Below, piece by piece: positions 46,001 through 54,839 of a stretch of DNA of 64,000 nt. The stretch is from positions 6,609,001 through 6,673,000 of the forward strand of contig CM057465.1 of NCBI GenBank assembly GCA_030035585.1, given 5' to 3'. Every line of letters starts with the position of its first letter. Position 1 is the stretch's first letter. The stretch comes from Dugong dugon. Lineage: Eukaryota; Chordata; Mammalia; Sirenia; Dugongidae. Both the position numbers and the translations under genes were made by a program. The notes beneath the pieces are model-generated. The model had not been told where the DNA came from and ran no database searches. It saw only the letters and a program-made list of their open reading frames with translations.

Positions 46001-46068
46001 GGTGGAGGTGACTTTACTTACCTTGATTTCTGTTCACTTCTATTTGTTGTCTTTTCCACTGAATCCAT
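31051..46068 (-). CDS. FAM118A: FAM118A (SIR2-like domain protein), complete coding region
   Basis: Eight exons (46068-46022, 45063-44811, 40955-40734, 38517-38389, 37107-36822, 35254-35222, 34339-34256, 31070-31051) total 1,074 nt, that is 357 codons plus TGA, the same length as the recalled human protein. All borders are AG/GT and all phases agree. The SIR2-like (SIR2_2) fold is visible: a nucleotide-binding loop LLLVIGTGVSAAVAPG (residues 30-45), TTNYDN (146-151), HIHG (189-192) and FLFVGCGETL (229-238). The start MDSVEKTTNRSEQKS has a good context and matches the family. Family knowledge: FAM118A and FAM118B are animal SIR2-family proteins related to prokaryotic SIR2 antiphage NADases, and the paralogue has been linked to innate immune signalling. 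Whether this protein hydrolyses NAD cannot be read from sequence. No lesions; a functional gene is expected. Confidence 0.97.
31179..31371 (+). mobile_element. AfroSINE, long type
   Basis: AGGAGCCCTGGTGGTGCAGT, GCTGCTAACCAAAAGGTCA, CAGTTCGAACCCACCAGC and the tail ACTCCACAGCAGTGGATTTG. Both RNA polymerase III boxes are near consensus. Confidence 0.95.
31440..32075 (+). mobile_element. Probable old LTR interrupted by an AfroSINE, fossil
   Basis: CATCTGACTCATCATCCTCT, CCACAACTGTGTGAGCCAC, GAGATAAACCTCTCTC and the terminal CTAGATAACCCAGCCTAAGA resemble mammalian ERV-type LTRs. An AfroSINE (31850-32012) is inserted near the end. Family and left border are uncertain. Confidence 0.4.
31850..32012 (+). 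mobile_element. AfroSINE, short type
   Basis: GGGCCCTGGTGGCACAATGG, GCTGCTAACCGAAAGGTCAG, CTGCCCTATAGGGTCGCTAT, with TATATATT-like sequence on each side as a possible duplication. Confidence 0.93.
32390..33370 (+). mobile_element. Old L1/HAL1-type LINE fragment holding a minisatellite
   Basis: ACCAGAAAATGAAAATTAAG, GGAAGAAATAATCAAGGAA, CAAGAATTCTAGACTC and the spaced motifs around 33120-33300 follow the order of an ancient L1 (L1M or HAL1) ORF1 region. The tandem array at 32726-32988 lies where L1 has a short match to its unit. Family from memory. Confidence 0.5.
32726..32988 (+). repeat. 31-35 bp minisatellite with higher-order structure
   Basis: Eight units start CAATGA: 32726, 32761, 32791, 32826, 32857, 32892, 32927 and 32958, with lengths 35, 30, 35, 31, 35, 35, 31 and about 31. 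Units 3-5 and 6-8 repeat as a 101-bp block; units 4 and 7 are identical. Confidence 0.93.
33371..34200. other. FAM118A intron, nothing identified
   Basis: Unique-looking sequence with no named repeat or further exon seen. Confidence 0.5.
34256..34339 (-). CDS. FAM118A: FAM118A exon 7 of coding region
   Basis: 84 nt, (G)NACQDCAKRKLEENGIEV then SKRLRQSDT, phases 1 and 1. Acceptor CTCTTTCAG, donor GTATTC (not consensus at +4/+5). Reading through the donor would add 18 residues to a TAG at 34200-34202. Confidence 0.92.
34340..35221. other. FAM118A intron between exons 6 and 7
   Basis: Contains a short GGGACGGCA(C/G)CACCCAC tandem near 34730-34770. Otherwise nothing recognised. Confidence 0.5.
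35222..35254 (-). CDS. FAM118A: FAM118A exon 6 of coding region, 33-nt microexon
   Basis: Encodes DADRVDSTTFLG with split first and last codons (phases 1 and 1). Acceptor CTCAG, donor GTAAGG. Because it is 33 nt long and symmetrical, skipping it would keep the frame and remove 11 residues. Confidence 0.92.
35255..36821. other. FAM118A intron between exons 5 and 6
   Basis: Contains an A17-type run at about 36008-36024. No exon or named repeat recognised. Confidence 0.5.
36822..37107 (-). CDS. FAM118A: FAM118A exon 5 of coding region
   Basis: 286 nt: EALQNLYRTRSFLFVGCGE, LRDQIFQALFLYSVPNKVD and so on to DLTMQICRQCSP. Acceptor TTTCACAG, donor GTACGA. It forms the C-terminal half of the SIR2-like fold. 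Confidence 0.97.
38389..38517 (-). CDS. FAM118A: FAM118A exon 4 of coding region
   Basis: Exactly 43 codons, VLQWARGHIRYGVLHIHG, LYTDPCGMVLDPSGY and KDVTQDPEVM. HIHG sits where SIR2 proteins carry their catalytic-loop histidine. Donor GTACGG. Confidence 0.96.
38850..39012 (+). mobile_element. AfroSINE, long type, 5' truncated
   Basis: Starts in the B-box region (GTTTGAACCCTCCAGCCGC), then GATGTGGCAGTCTGCTTCC, GTAAAGATTTACAGCCTTGG and CCGACTCGACGGCAGTGGG. Confidence 0.92.
39590..40230 (+). mobile_element. Old L1 (L1M-type) 3' fragment
   Basis: AGTCACACCCTTTGACCCCG, CTAGGAATTTATCCTGAAG, TCACTGTGGCATTATCTGTA and TTTGCCATTGAAATCATG are the usual order of an L1M 3' end. Borders approximate. Confidence 0.7.
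40280..40485 (-). mobile_element. AfroSINE, variant type, antisense
   Basis: CCACTGCTGTGGAGTTGAAT, GGTTTTCTTGGCTGTAATC, GGAAGCAGACTGCCAGGCC, CCAACCTTTAGGTTCATAG, CACAAACTGTTTGTGCCAC. The altered head distinguishes this subfamily; the same type appears sense at 59722. Confidence 0.88.
40734..40955 (-). CDS. FAM118A: FAM118A exon 3 of coding region
   Basis: Exactly 74 codons, RTGDTKPNFFQDCLMEIFD to NRPMESLDLKDKSK, with the SIR2-typical MVLTTNYDNLLE. Acceptor CCGTAG, donor GTGCAG. Confidence 0.96.
41030..41420 (+). repeat. Old dispersed repeat, same family as 10580 and 19920
   Basis: GGGTGCTAGGGACAACAGC, GCCATCTGAGCAGAGACTGG, GGGACCAGCACAAAGGCACT and GGGCCTTGAAGGCCAGG follow the same order as the other copies. 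Confidence 0.45.
41421..42668. other. FAM118A intron, C-rich, nothing identified
   Basis: Long pyrimidine-rich stretch with chance open frames lacking protein character. No named repeat recognised. Confidence 0.45.
42669..42807 (+). repeat. About 49-bp minisatellite, 2.8 units
   Basis: Units at 42669-42718, 42719-42767 and 42768 to about 42807 share CAACCCAACTCT and CCTCAAAACCCCAGCCAAT; the first differs in its middle. Confidence 0.92.
43061..43276 (-). mobile_element. MER5A-type hAT-Charlie MITE
   Basis: Reverse complement of the MER5A pattern: TTTATAAAGGGCCAAATAG, GCAACTACTCAACTCTGCGC, TTCCAATAAAGCTTTATTTA and GGCCATAGTTTGCCAACTCC. An ancient nonautonomous DNA transposon. Confidence 0.88.
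43370..43730 (-). mobile_element. tRNA-headed RTE SINE, antisense, with a templated insert
   Basis: On the - strand a tRNA-like head (GTGTGGCTCAGTGGTAGG) precedes sequence shared with the RTE 5' region (GTTTCAGCAGAGCTTCCAG) and the RTE 3' end. It matches the copy at 62206-62527. A 28-nt foreign block at 43461-43488 interrupts it (see findings). Confidence 0.85.
44120..44290 (+). repeat. 39-bp minisatellite, four full units
   Basis: Units 44120-44158, 44159-44197, 44198-44236 and 44237-44275 plus a partial. The core is GGAGGACACGCCCTCACC then TGTCACCGCGCCTGCTCCCA. Because 39 is a multiple of 3 both strands stay open. It sits in a FAM118A intron and is not an exon. Confidence 0.95.
44811..45063 (-). 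CDS. FAM118A: FAM118A exon 2 of coding region
   Basis: This 253-nt exon (end phase 0) encodes KFLKSLIRKQPRELLLVIG, TGVSAAVAPGIPALCSWRG and a helical stretch ending HDLIRKMSP. It carries the GTG...S nucleotide-binding loop. Donor GTGAGT. Confidence 0.97.
45277..45442 (+). mobile_element. AfroSINE, long type
   Basis: AGCCCTGGGGGCGGCACAGT, CAGCTGCTAACAGAAAGGT, GTTCAAGCCCACCAGCCGC and GTCAAAATTGACTTGGCAAC; moderately diverged. Confidence 0.9.
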
Positions 46069-46077
46069 CTGTGAATC
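46022..46077 (-). CDS. FAM118A: FAM118A first coding exon
   Basis: Acceptor TTTCCCTTTAG at 46078, then 9 nt of 5' UTR, then ATG at 46068-46066. Reads MDSVEKTTNRSEQKS with the next Arg split 2/1. Donor GTAAGT. Confidence 0.94.
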
Positions 46078-46369
46078 CTAAAGGGAAAAATTAGAAGCGA
46101 TTTCTATTTCCCAGATAAACATTCTTTTCCTAGTACCCTGGAAGCGAGTTAAGGTTGGAATTAAAATCAAAGGTCTTGGATCGATATTTAAATGAAAAGA
46201 CCAGAAAAATATCATATACAAAAAATGTACATCCAGAATGTTTGCTAAGCCACCGCCCCCAAAGCTGTGTGATCTCTCAGGCCTGGCAAGGGCTGAGGTT
46301 CAGACTCCTGTTGCTCTAACGAGTGCTGAGTGCCATCAGGCAGGGGCTCAGTGCCAGCTGCTCACGCTG

Positions 46370-46606
46370 GTCCCGTATGACGCTATCCTGGAAGAGCTTC
46401 CAGACCGCTGTGGAGATTCAGCACGAACACAAATGGCTTACCACAGAAGGAAGAAAATGGCAAGTGACATAGCAAAGACAGGACAGATGCTACAATGGGC
46501 TCAAGCAAAACAACGATCGTGAGGATGGCACGGGATCAAGAAGCATTTCCTTCTGTGTACACAGGGTCACGAGGAGTCAGAACCGACCCCACGGCACCTA
46601 ACAACA
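46370..46606 (+). mobile_element. RTE-derived 3' fragment
   Basis: GCTACAATGGGCTCAAGCA, AACGATCGTGAGGATGGCA and CGACCCCACGGCACCTAACA are the RTE 3' end in sense orientation. The left border is uncertain. Confidence 0.75.
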
Positions 46607-46729
46607 TGTGTGTTCTCTGGTACCATCACAGCTGAGGTGGAGCATGACACTTCTGCATCAGCACTGCCTCTGAGCTGTCACTCCTCCCCTTGGCCATGCT
46701 CACTTAGAGCCAGCCAGGGTTCTAACTGG

Positions 46730-46935
46730 TTCGGTCCAGTCCGACCCCCTGTGAGAATCTGTATCTCCATCCCAGATATACTGAATCACAATCTACATTT
46801 TAACAAGCACCAGAGTGGTTCTCAAAATTTATCACACGTAAGAATCGCCTGGGGATCTTGCTAAAATACAGGCTGTGATTCAGTATATCTTGGGTGGAGA
46901 TGCAGATTCTCAGAAGGGAGTCAAACTGGGATGAA
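46730..46935. mobile_element. Two hAT-type MITE pieces forming an inverted repeat
   Basis: GAGAATCTGTATCTCCATCC with AGATATACTGAATCACA and its inverted partner TGTGATTCAGTATATCTTGG with GGAGATGCAGATTCTC form arms of about 55 bp. TGGTTCTCAAA and GAATCGCCTGGGGATCTTG are MER1-type MITE phrases. Confidence 0.65.
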
Positions 46936-47089
46936 CCAGTCTGAAGCCCTGCATCCAACCCCAAGAAATAATGCAAGTCAAGTCAATTCTTAGCTTACAT
47001 GAAGCAGGGATCAGAAACTAGCTGGACCCGTGCTGCCAAACTATCTCCATATTCGACAGATTTTCCAGAATCGCATTTTCCCCCAGTCT

Positions 47090-47590
47090 AGAACTAATAC
47101 TGTGGACAAGGAAACAGGAAAAAAGTGGAAACAGCCCTAATCCTACTATCTACAAGCAGTAACTGTTAACATTTGTGAATGCTTCCTCTAGATTTTAATT
47201 GTTTTTATATTATTTGAGATCATAGAGCATATCCGACTTTTTTCCACAATAAACACATTTCCCCTATTAAAAACTATTCATAAATACAAGGGTACGGCTA
47301 CGCGTATGAGACTCTCTTATTCACGTGCTATCATTTGCTTTATCTATATTCTAACAAAGGACATCATCACAGTAACAATCTAACGATCATCTTGGTGCAC
47401 AACACTTCTTATATATTTTGAAATTACTTATTTAGGAGAGCGTTCTGGCAAGTGGAAGTGCTGAGTTCCAGGCTACATGTCTTTAAAACAGCTCAGCATG
47501 TACTGCCAAACCATGCTCCAGAAAGGTGGCCAGCAGAGGTGCGGGCCTGTGGCACACGTCCCAACCAGCTCTGCCTGCAGCCACTTGGTT
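47090..47590. other. Intron with possible old L1-like sequence
   Basis: TACTGCCAAACCATGCTCCA and CTGGCAAGTGGAAGTGCTGA faintly resemble an antisense ancient L1 segment. This is a weak call. Confidence 0.25.
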
Positions 47591-48060
47591 TCCAGGGCTC
47601 ATCTTTGTCTTCTTAATTAGAATCAGGTCACCAAAAATAATTTTCCAGGGTAGGGAAACAAGGCTTACTCAGTCTACGAGAGCCGTGAGATTTTAGCACT
47701 AAACTGGATTCTGAAGATTGTCCCCTAAAAGCGTACACAAAACTTTATGTAGCTGTACTGAGCATCCCCGCCCAGGGAAAGGGCTCAAAGCTTCTGTCAA
47801 ACTCCCAAAGGTGTCTGTGACCTTCCCCCAAACGTTAAGAAACTACAGTCCGCGGGCCAAGAAAACAAGGCCCACAGGTGTCTGTCACTTGTCTGAGGGG
47901 AGGCCGGCAGAGCCGGGGGCAGGGGGGGTCCGCCTCCGGTTCTCCTTTCTACTCCAGAGCTATCAGTCATCTACAATCAAGTAGGGTTTGTCTGTCTGTT
48001 TTGGGATCTACTAGACATTTTCTAAGGAAAATAACAAATTTGGGCCCCCCCCACTCCACA

Positions 48061-48244
48061 CAGTGAAACCTGCGAGAGCCGGAACTCGACGAGACAGCCC
48101 TGTCTTTCCAGGTCTCGCAAGTTTTCTGCCTTTGACAGGGTGCAGTCACTTTTCTACAGCTCTCTATTTAGTGGAAAATATCCGCATTTTCCTTCTCAAC
48201 AGGTTTTCGCCTTACACAGGTTCCAGCTTTCAAAGGTTTGACTG
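48061..48244 (-). mobile_element. TA-flanked Tc1/mariner-like MITE, copy 2
   Basis: Reverse complement aligns with 25571-25775: CAGTCAAACC, GCTGGAACCTGTGTAAGGC, TGACTGCACCCTGTCAAAGG, CAGGTTTCACTG. The right flank is TA, the left is CA. Confidence 0.75.
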
Positions 48245-48284
48245 TAGTATAATCCCCAGCATAAGTAAACCTGGGCCCTAGCCC

Positions 48285-48830
48285 TGGGGTTTCAATGACT
48301 GACTGTTCACCAGCTGCGGTGGATGTTACTTTTGTGTGTGGCCTTTCTAGCCATGGTCTTGTAACTCCCACCCCGGTGACTGTGTGATAGGGTAATTGTG
48401 GCCTATCAAGGGGATTGGTCAGTTTTGCCTTAAAAGAGCCAATTCCAGAACAGAGAGGAGGAGCCCACCACCACCACCAAGGAAGGAGAGACCCGCAGCA
48501 GAAGACATTGTGGCGGGCTTCTTGGCCCACAGAGAGAAAGTTGGGTGCCTTTGGGCAGAGGTGTAGGGACAGGGAGAGGTGTGTCTGCGAGCATGGCTGG
48601 GAAGAGGCTGTCCTGATGGAAGAACTATGTCGAGTGTTCCTGAGCCTGAATTGTAACTTGTTACTTCCCCTAATAAGCACCATAATCGTGAGTATGGTCT
48701 GTGAGTTCTGTGTGGCCACTGCAAGGAATTATTAAACCCAGCAAAGAAGTAGAGAGTACCATGGGAGGGACGGTTGGTGTCAGAATTGGTAACGATGATG
48801 GAGGGAGGAGGCATGTCTGGCCTTCACCTC
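48285..48830 (+). mobile_element. Probable old ERV-type LTR, fossil
   Basis: The run from TTTCAATGACTGACTGTTCA through ACTTCCCCTAATAAGCACC, a polyadenylation-like box, to GTTGGTGTCAGAATTGG looks like an LTR with a following primer-site region. Family and borders uncertain; no coding part recognised. Confidence 0.35.
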
Positions 48831-50988
48831 ATGGAGGTCCGCCTTGTGCTGCTGAGCCTGGTTCTCCTTTCCCCTTGTGGGGTTACAGGAGGTCAGACAC
48901 TGCCCCATGCTGTTTTTACACCAGCCCTCAGTTCTACTATCAGATAGTAACTCTGGCTAACGGACAACGTTCTGAAAGCTAGAGAAGTGCTCAGGAAAGT
49001 TCCTGAGAGTTCAGACTGCCAATTCACCCGGCTGTCAATGGGAATGCCCACCCCAACTTCCTCTCGGAGCCTCCCACGGCAGAGGGGAATCCAGCGCCCA
49101 TTCCTGTCCAATCCTATGTGAAAGGTTCCTATTAGACTAATCCAGGGCTCCCCACCCCTGCCTTCCACAACCATCCACATCGCTTTCTATTAATATAGCT
49201 GCTCTCCTGCCTATGGGAAGAAGCCGCTCATTTCGGCCTTCTGTGCACAACATTTTAGACATTTTTTTTAAACAGTCACCAGTCAGCCAATGACCGCTAA
49301 GATATCCCATGCTGAGAACTGTTACCATGGTGAAGAACTTTCAAAATCTCTCCCTAGCTCTTTCCATCACTGTTCCACTGCTTTTGAGTCTCCGTATACT
49401 AAGGATTCTAGTTACAAAGTCACAACCTAAATGTTGCACTTACACACCCACAAAAAAGTGTGAACAGAACCCTTGAAGGTGGCACCTAGCTCCTAAACTG
49501 GGAGATTTCAAAGTTTCCCAAAGAACACAGTCTTACTATCGGTATGAACACTTACATAACAGGTGGGCGCTCAGGCTCTGGGGAGGTTCGCTGCTGGTTC
49601 AAGTGTTCAAAATCAAGAGCCTCGATGAAGACATGGAGCTGACCCTTCGGCCAGCACTTCAGTAGAACCACCGGGCCCCCACCTCCCCTGGCATGCTGTG
49701 TACCTTTAAGGATCAAAGGGGCCAACGTGGGAAGTACCCAATTCTATCAAAATTCACCACGCTGGCCCCACAATGCAGACCTGCAGAGTTGCCCATATTT
49801 AGGCATTTACGGTTCACTCTCCGGCCCGCTACATGTTCAAAACAACATGACTTCATTTCCTGCTCTCTCAGCAGCATCCACATCAGAGCCAAATCTCACA
49901 ATAACCTTGAAATTACTCCAAACCTCCCCTGGTTCTGAAACAAGGCCCAAGTAAGGATTTCAAAACCAACCGCCACCCTGGTCCTGAAAGTGCCCGCGGA
50001 ACAGCAAGCCTCTCTGCTTTCAGCTCCGTCTCCAACGCCAAGCTCCCCAGCCAGGCGGATTCTAGACAGAGGAACAAAGCCTTCCAAGGGGCCTTCAGAA
50101 GCTGTATCTTGGTTTCCTTGGTGACTGTGTCGTCACCAGTTGGCAGGCCCAAAGCCAAATCATCATAGCAACCCATTTTTTCCCAGTACTTATCAGCACT
50201 TTCTGAAAGCAAAATCAGGCCCCAACACAGGTTCCTGTAAGCAGTTCCTATCTTTTGTGTCTAAAGCCACGAATAAAGTTTAAAGAGGACGTTTCCCGCT
50301 TAGAAATTGAGATCACGTGTATTGTACGAACTAGACACAGAGCAGCTAGAAACTGTGCCATATTTGTGAATTCCCAGCACCCAGCGCTAAAAAAAGGTTC
50401 CTCAAACTGCGTCCAGTGTAAAATAAACTACAAAAACTGAACTTGTCATTTACAGCTAGCACAAAAAGCCCCCCACCCCCCTACACTGGTAGACTGTTAA
50501 TGCCCCCCCCACTCCACCCATGCCTCCCAGTGTCCACACAGTCCCCTCACACACAGACTCTAGGCTCAGTCATGGGAACTCTGGCCAATGAGATATCCAC
50601 AAACGTGAAACAAACAAGAGTTGATAAAACACACTTTAGCACTGGAGCTGCTTCTTGGAACTCGATCTTGTAAAGCCCTGTCTAGCCTCCCAGGAGGATG
50701 AAGGCCACGTGGTAGCGAGCCAAGGAACACTGGTTGACAGCAGCACCATCCACCCAACAAATCTGAGCAAGCCTACCTGGGCTGGTCATCCCACCAAGCA
50801 GCAGATGACTGCAACTCAGGAGCAACCCGCTGAGCCGCCCCGTGAGCAACAGACCTGGCTGGTGTCTTAGCCACTGCAGTTTGAAACACCCATCACCACC
50901 ACTCACTGCGATGAAGAGCACAGGGGCGGGACAGGAGGAAGAGATTGTGAAGAGAAAAAAAGGGGATTCATGAGTAAAAGAGTACCCA
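48831..50988. other. FAM118A first intron, nothing identified
   Basis: No exon or named repeat seen across this stretch. Confidence 0.4.
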
Positions 50989-51039
50989 TAAGTTTTGAGA
51001 GGGAGAGAAGGAAAAAGCATTTGTCAAGAGCAGTTAACT

Positions 51040-52290
51040 ATTAAAAGTGGTCTAACAAAAATTTCAGTTAAAATCACTCAGCTTCTGGGTAATGGTTTCA
51101 TTGGATAGCCCAGTTAACTGGCCTAATAACGTGTTTAGTGCTTCTGTTCTACCTCCTAGTTCACTGTGTAGTGCCTAGAGTCTTAAAAGCCTGCAAGTGG
51201 CCATCCAAGGCACAACAACTGGTCTCTATATGCCTGGAACAAGAAGAAGGAGTCAGGAATAAGAGGAGGATATAGAACGTGTGGCTAACTGCCTCCATGA
51301 ACAACTGTCTCCTCTGCCATGAGACCAGAAGAACCAGGATGGTGCCCACCTACTATCACTGAACATTTTGATCAAAGACTTCATAGAAGAATCCTGATCA
51401 AAAGCGGGAAAATGCAGAACAGAATTTTAAAGACTCATGGGCTCCAGACTTCCTGGAGCTGTGGAGGGTGGATGAACCCCTGAAACTATTGCCCTGAGAT
51501 AACCACCTTCAAGCCTTAAACCAAAAATATCCCCTGAAGTCTTTTAAAACCAAACAATAGTTCAGCTTAACTAGCAAAATATGCCTGCCGTGAGCATTAT
51601 GCTCTTTTCAGAACTATCTACAGTAGTCCTCCTTTAGCCGTGGGGGATACGTTCCAAGAAGACCCCCAGTGGATGCCTGAAACTGCAGATAGTATCACAT
51701 TCTATATATACTATGCTTTTTCCTATATGTACATACCTACATTAAAGTTTAATTTATAAATTAGACACACTAAGAGATTAACATATTAAAATAAGGGTTA
51801 CCTCAACCCAAGCACTGTGATACGAGGCAGCCACTAAGTGATGATAGGTGGGTAGCGTGTACAGCCGGGACACACTGGACTAAGGGATGATTCGACCCCC
51901 GACAGGATGGAGCTGTACTATGTGAGATTCATCACGCTACTCAGAACAGCGTGCAATTTAAAACTCATGAATTGTTTATTTCTGGAATTTTCCATTTAAT
52001 ATTTTCAGACCACGACTGACTGCAGGTAACTGAAACTCGCAGTAGGGGGCACTAGTGTATCTGGGATCAAATTGATGACACCAACTTGAAAGATTAGAGA
52101 ACCACCTTAGGGGGCAGTTGAGTTTATGTTAATGGGGGAGGAATAACTCAGAAAAGGAGGGTGAGGATGGCTGCACAACTCAAAAGAATGTCATCAATGT
52201 CACTACACTGTACGTGTAGAAACGCTGAACTGGTGTATGGTTCATGGTGTATATTCTCAACAACAACAATAAAATTGGAAAAAAAAAAAA
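51040..52290 (+). mobile_element. Older afrotherian L1 3' end, split by a Tigger element
   Basis: GTCTTAAAAGCCTGCAAGTG and GAGACCAGAAGAACCAGGAT parallel the 3' UTR of the L1 at 2455. After the Tigger come GAATAACTCAGAAAAGGAG, TACGTGTAGAAACGCTGAAC and CAACAACAACAATAAAATTG with an A tail. The left border is approximate. Confidence 0.65.
51621..52057 (+). mobile_element. Tigger-type (TcMar-Tigger) nonautonomous DNA transposon
   Basis: Starts CAGTAGTCCTCCTTTAGCCG and ends TAGGGGGCACTAGTG, an imperfect inverted match, with TA on both sides (51619-51620, 52058-52059). The interior GTTCCAAGAAGACCCCCAG, TGGATGCCTGAAACTGCAGA and AATTGTTTATTTCTGGAATT is typical of Tigger MITEs. Subfamily (Tigger7 or MER44-like) not settled. 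Confidence 0.82.
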
Positions 52291-53099
52291 AAGACTCAGC
52301 TCCTCTAGTGAGGACATGGGATCAGGAAAAAAAAAAGCAAATTCAAAGCAGCTGGGTGGGTGGGTTAGCCTTTTGACGCAAGAAGCAAGACGGTCAGGGC
52401 ACCTAACATCAATTTGTCAGAAAGTTCCTGCTGACTGCACAGAACAGCATCATGGAGCATTTTTTGAAGAAATCCTGGGTCATCTATGGTCTCAATGGCA
52501 CAGAAGACAATACTGTCTGGGAAAATGTGGACAAAAAGCTGTCTAGAGTAGCTGGACTCAGAACACGAAATCATGCGTGCCGTAATTTATTTTGCTTCCA
52601 TTTTTTTTTTATGTATGTAAATACTGATGTGATAAAAAAAAAAAAAAAACCTATGTCTACATTACTCTAAAATAGATCTTTCAATGAATATAAATAAACA
52701 TTCTAAATGATAAAAAAATAAAATAAAATGTAGCTGCTGATTTATTATATTGGGAGTGCAAATGCAAATTCTCAGCAAAGGTTCGAACCTGAACCGAGCC
52801 CTGATTTAAATGCCACACCACTTTTCCAAGGTAGTCACACCAAGCATATACCAGTTTAACCAAAGTTCTGGTAAAATTTAATCTTAGCCGTTACAAGCAA
52901 GGGATCTTCAGGATGAACTGTTTTCTTCGATTTACAGGAAACACAAAACCTTAATTTGAACTAATCACTGAGAATAAATCACAACAAAAAAGGTACTTAT
53001 TTTGTAATGCTCAAAATGGCCAGTGCCAACAGTAGCCCAAACCAAGAAAACCTACCACTAATAAATTTCAAGGAAACATTTTAGTTCAAAAGGCAACAT

Positions 53100-53245
53100 T
53101 AATTACTGTCACTTTTTGAGCCCTTATTAGATATGAGGAAAAGTGCTAGGCACTCTACATGCATTATCTCATTTAATCCTCTCAATAACCTTATGAAGTG
53201 GATACTATTATTATTGCTCACTTTCCACCCTGAGGGTAGGGCACC
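53100..53245 (+). repeat. MIR SINE fragment
   Basis: GTGCTAGGCACTCTACATGC, TTATCTCATTTAATCCTCTC and CTTATGAAGTGGATACTATT are the 3' part of MIR. Confidence 0.8.
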
Positions 53246-54203
53246 TGGCCAAGGCCTGACACTGCACCCAGTCTCCACAGTAGTCTTACATGTTTTTTCC
53301 TAACATCGATGCTGCTCAGAATGGCAGGCACATCGGATATTTTACCGGGAACGCTGCCACCCGTTAAGGTTCTGTTTAATGTTTGTCCATCAGATGTGAC
53401 ATGTCACATAACTTAAGGAGACACATTACTTAGTGATGAGCCACTGATGGTGAAACACACCAAAATGGAGGCCCAGGCATGCTGACCACCAGTATTCCTC
53501 TACCCTGAGAGACGCCAGAGATGGTCTAGAACACACACCTCCAATGGAGCTTACATTTACAGGATTTTAGAGCTGGGGGTGGAGCTTAAACTCAGAATTT
53601 TAGAGCTGGGGGACCTTAAAGATCATGTAGTGCCAAGCACTCTAATTTTACAGACGTGAAAACTGAGACCCCGAGAGGCAAAGTGACCTGGGCAAGGTTC
53701 CCACTGTGTTAGGGACAGCCACACTAAGTCCTGGCTCAGGTCCTATACCCCTTCCACTACACAGGCCCTGCTCAGTACACTGGGATTCCAAACCCGCATC
53801 TCAGGCACTCATTTATACCTCCTCACCAGCAACTCTTCCCAAATCACAAGCCCCAGTTTGGCTCATCTGCAATTTCACCTGCTTCTTCTTTCTCCATTAA
53901 GTCTCTAGAGATACTAAGAAGAGCAACAGCAGCCATGAGGAAGATACCAGAAGCAGGAAGCAGCTTTGGGCAAAACAGCCTAAATACAGTGTTCTGTTTA
54001 GTCTACGCTGGCTTATCACACAACTGTCCTGGTTAACTTTGGCAGGAACAGATAAGGGGGCCTCAACAGGGGCAAACAATGCCGGACTCAAGAGGACTTC
54101 ATTTCTCAGGCATGAAGAAGCTTCAGGCTCCTTGGGGGAAGAAAGCAGGGTAGAGTAGAAAGAGCCCCACCTGAGAAGCTAAACTGACCTCTAAGGTAAC
54201 TTT

Positions 54204-54349
54204 TGGAGCCCTCGTGGCACAGTGCTTAAGAGCTCGGCTGCTAACCAAAAGGCTGGCAGTTTGAATCCAACAGCCGCTCCTTGGAAACCCTAGGGGACAC
54301 TTCTCTGTCCTATAGGGTCAGTCGACAGCAAGGGGTTTGGTTTTTGGTT
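54204..54349 (+). mobile_element. AfroSINE, short type, with target duplication
   Basis: GAGCCCTCGTGGCACAGTGC to GGGGTTTGGTTTTTGGTT. Exact duplications TAAGGTAACTTT lie at 54192-54203 and 54350-54361. Confidence 0.95.
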
Positions 54350-54361
54350 TAAGGTAACTTT

Positions 54362-54565
54362 GAACCTAGTTCTAAGTTATCATGAACTTCTAACTTTAAC
54401 TTATAAGTTAAAGTCCTAGTTGTACTACTTAATACCTGATCAGGTTACTTACTCTCTCTCAGCCTCCATTTCTGAAAAAACCAAAATAATACCTACACCT
54501 CATAGGGTTGGTGGCAGCATTAACTGGGGTAACATTTAGAAGAACCAAGCCTGGAACAGTGTGCT
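54362..54565 (+). repeat. MIR SINE fragment
   Basis: GATCAGGTTACTTACTCTC, CCTCATAGGGTTGGTGGCAG and GCCTGGAACAGTGTGCT are core and 3' MIR. The AfroSINE at 54204 inserted at or beside its 5' side. Confidence 0.75.
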
Positions 54566-54839
54566 TCCCCACCACATGTGTGTGTGTCAACAGATTTAAT
54601 TAATTAAAATTAAATAAAATCAAAAACCCCGTTTCTCAGTCACACGAGACACATTGCAAGTGCTCGGCAGGTGGCTGGTGTGCTGGAGAGCACAGAAGCA
54701 GACAAGTTGTATCATCACACAGCTCTACTTACAGCGCTATCCGGGAGTCTCCCTCTCCCCCTCCTAAGTCCAGACTTCGACAAACAAAAACCCTGTTGAT
54801 TTTCCTTCCTAAATTCCCCTCTAATCCATACCCTATGCC

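Noticed and set aside
48168-48719. 183-codon - strand open frame
   Set aside because: Spans a MITE and a probable LTR; no protein similarity recognised.
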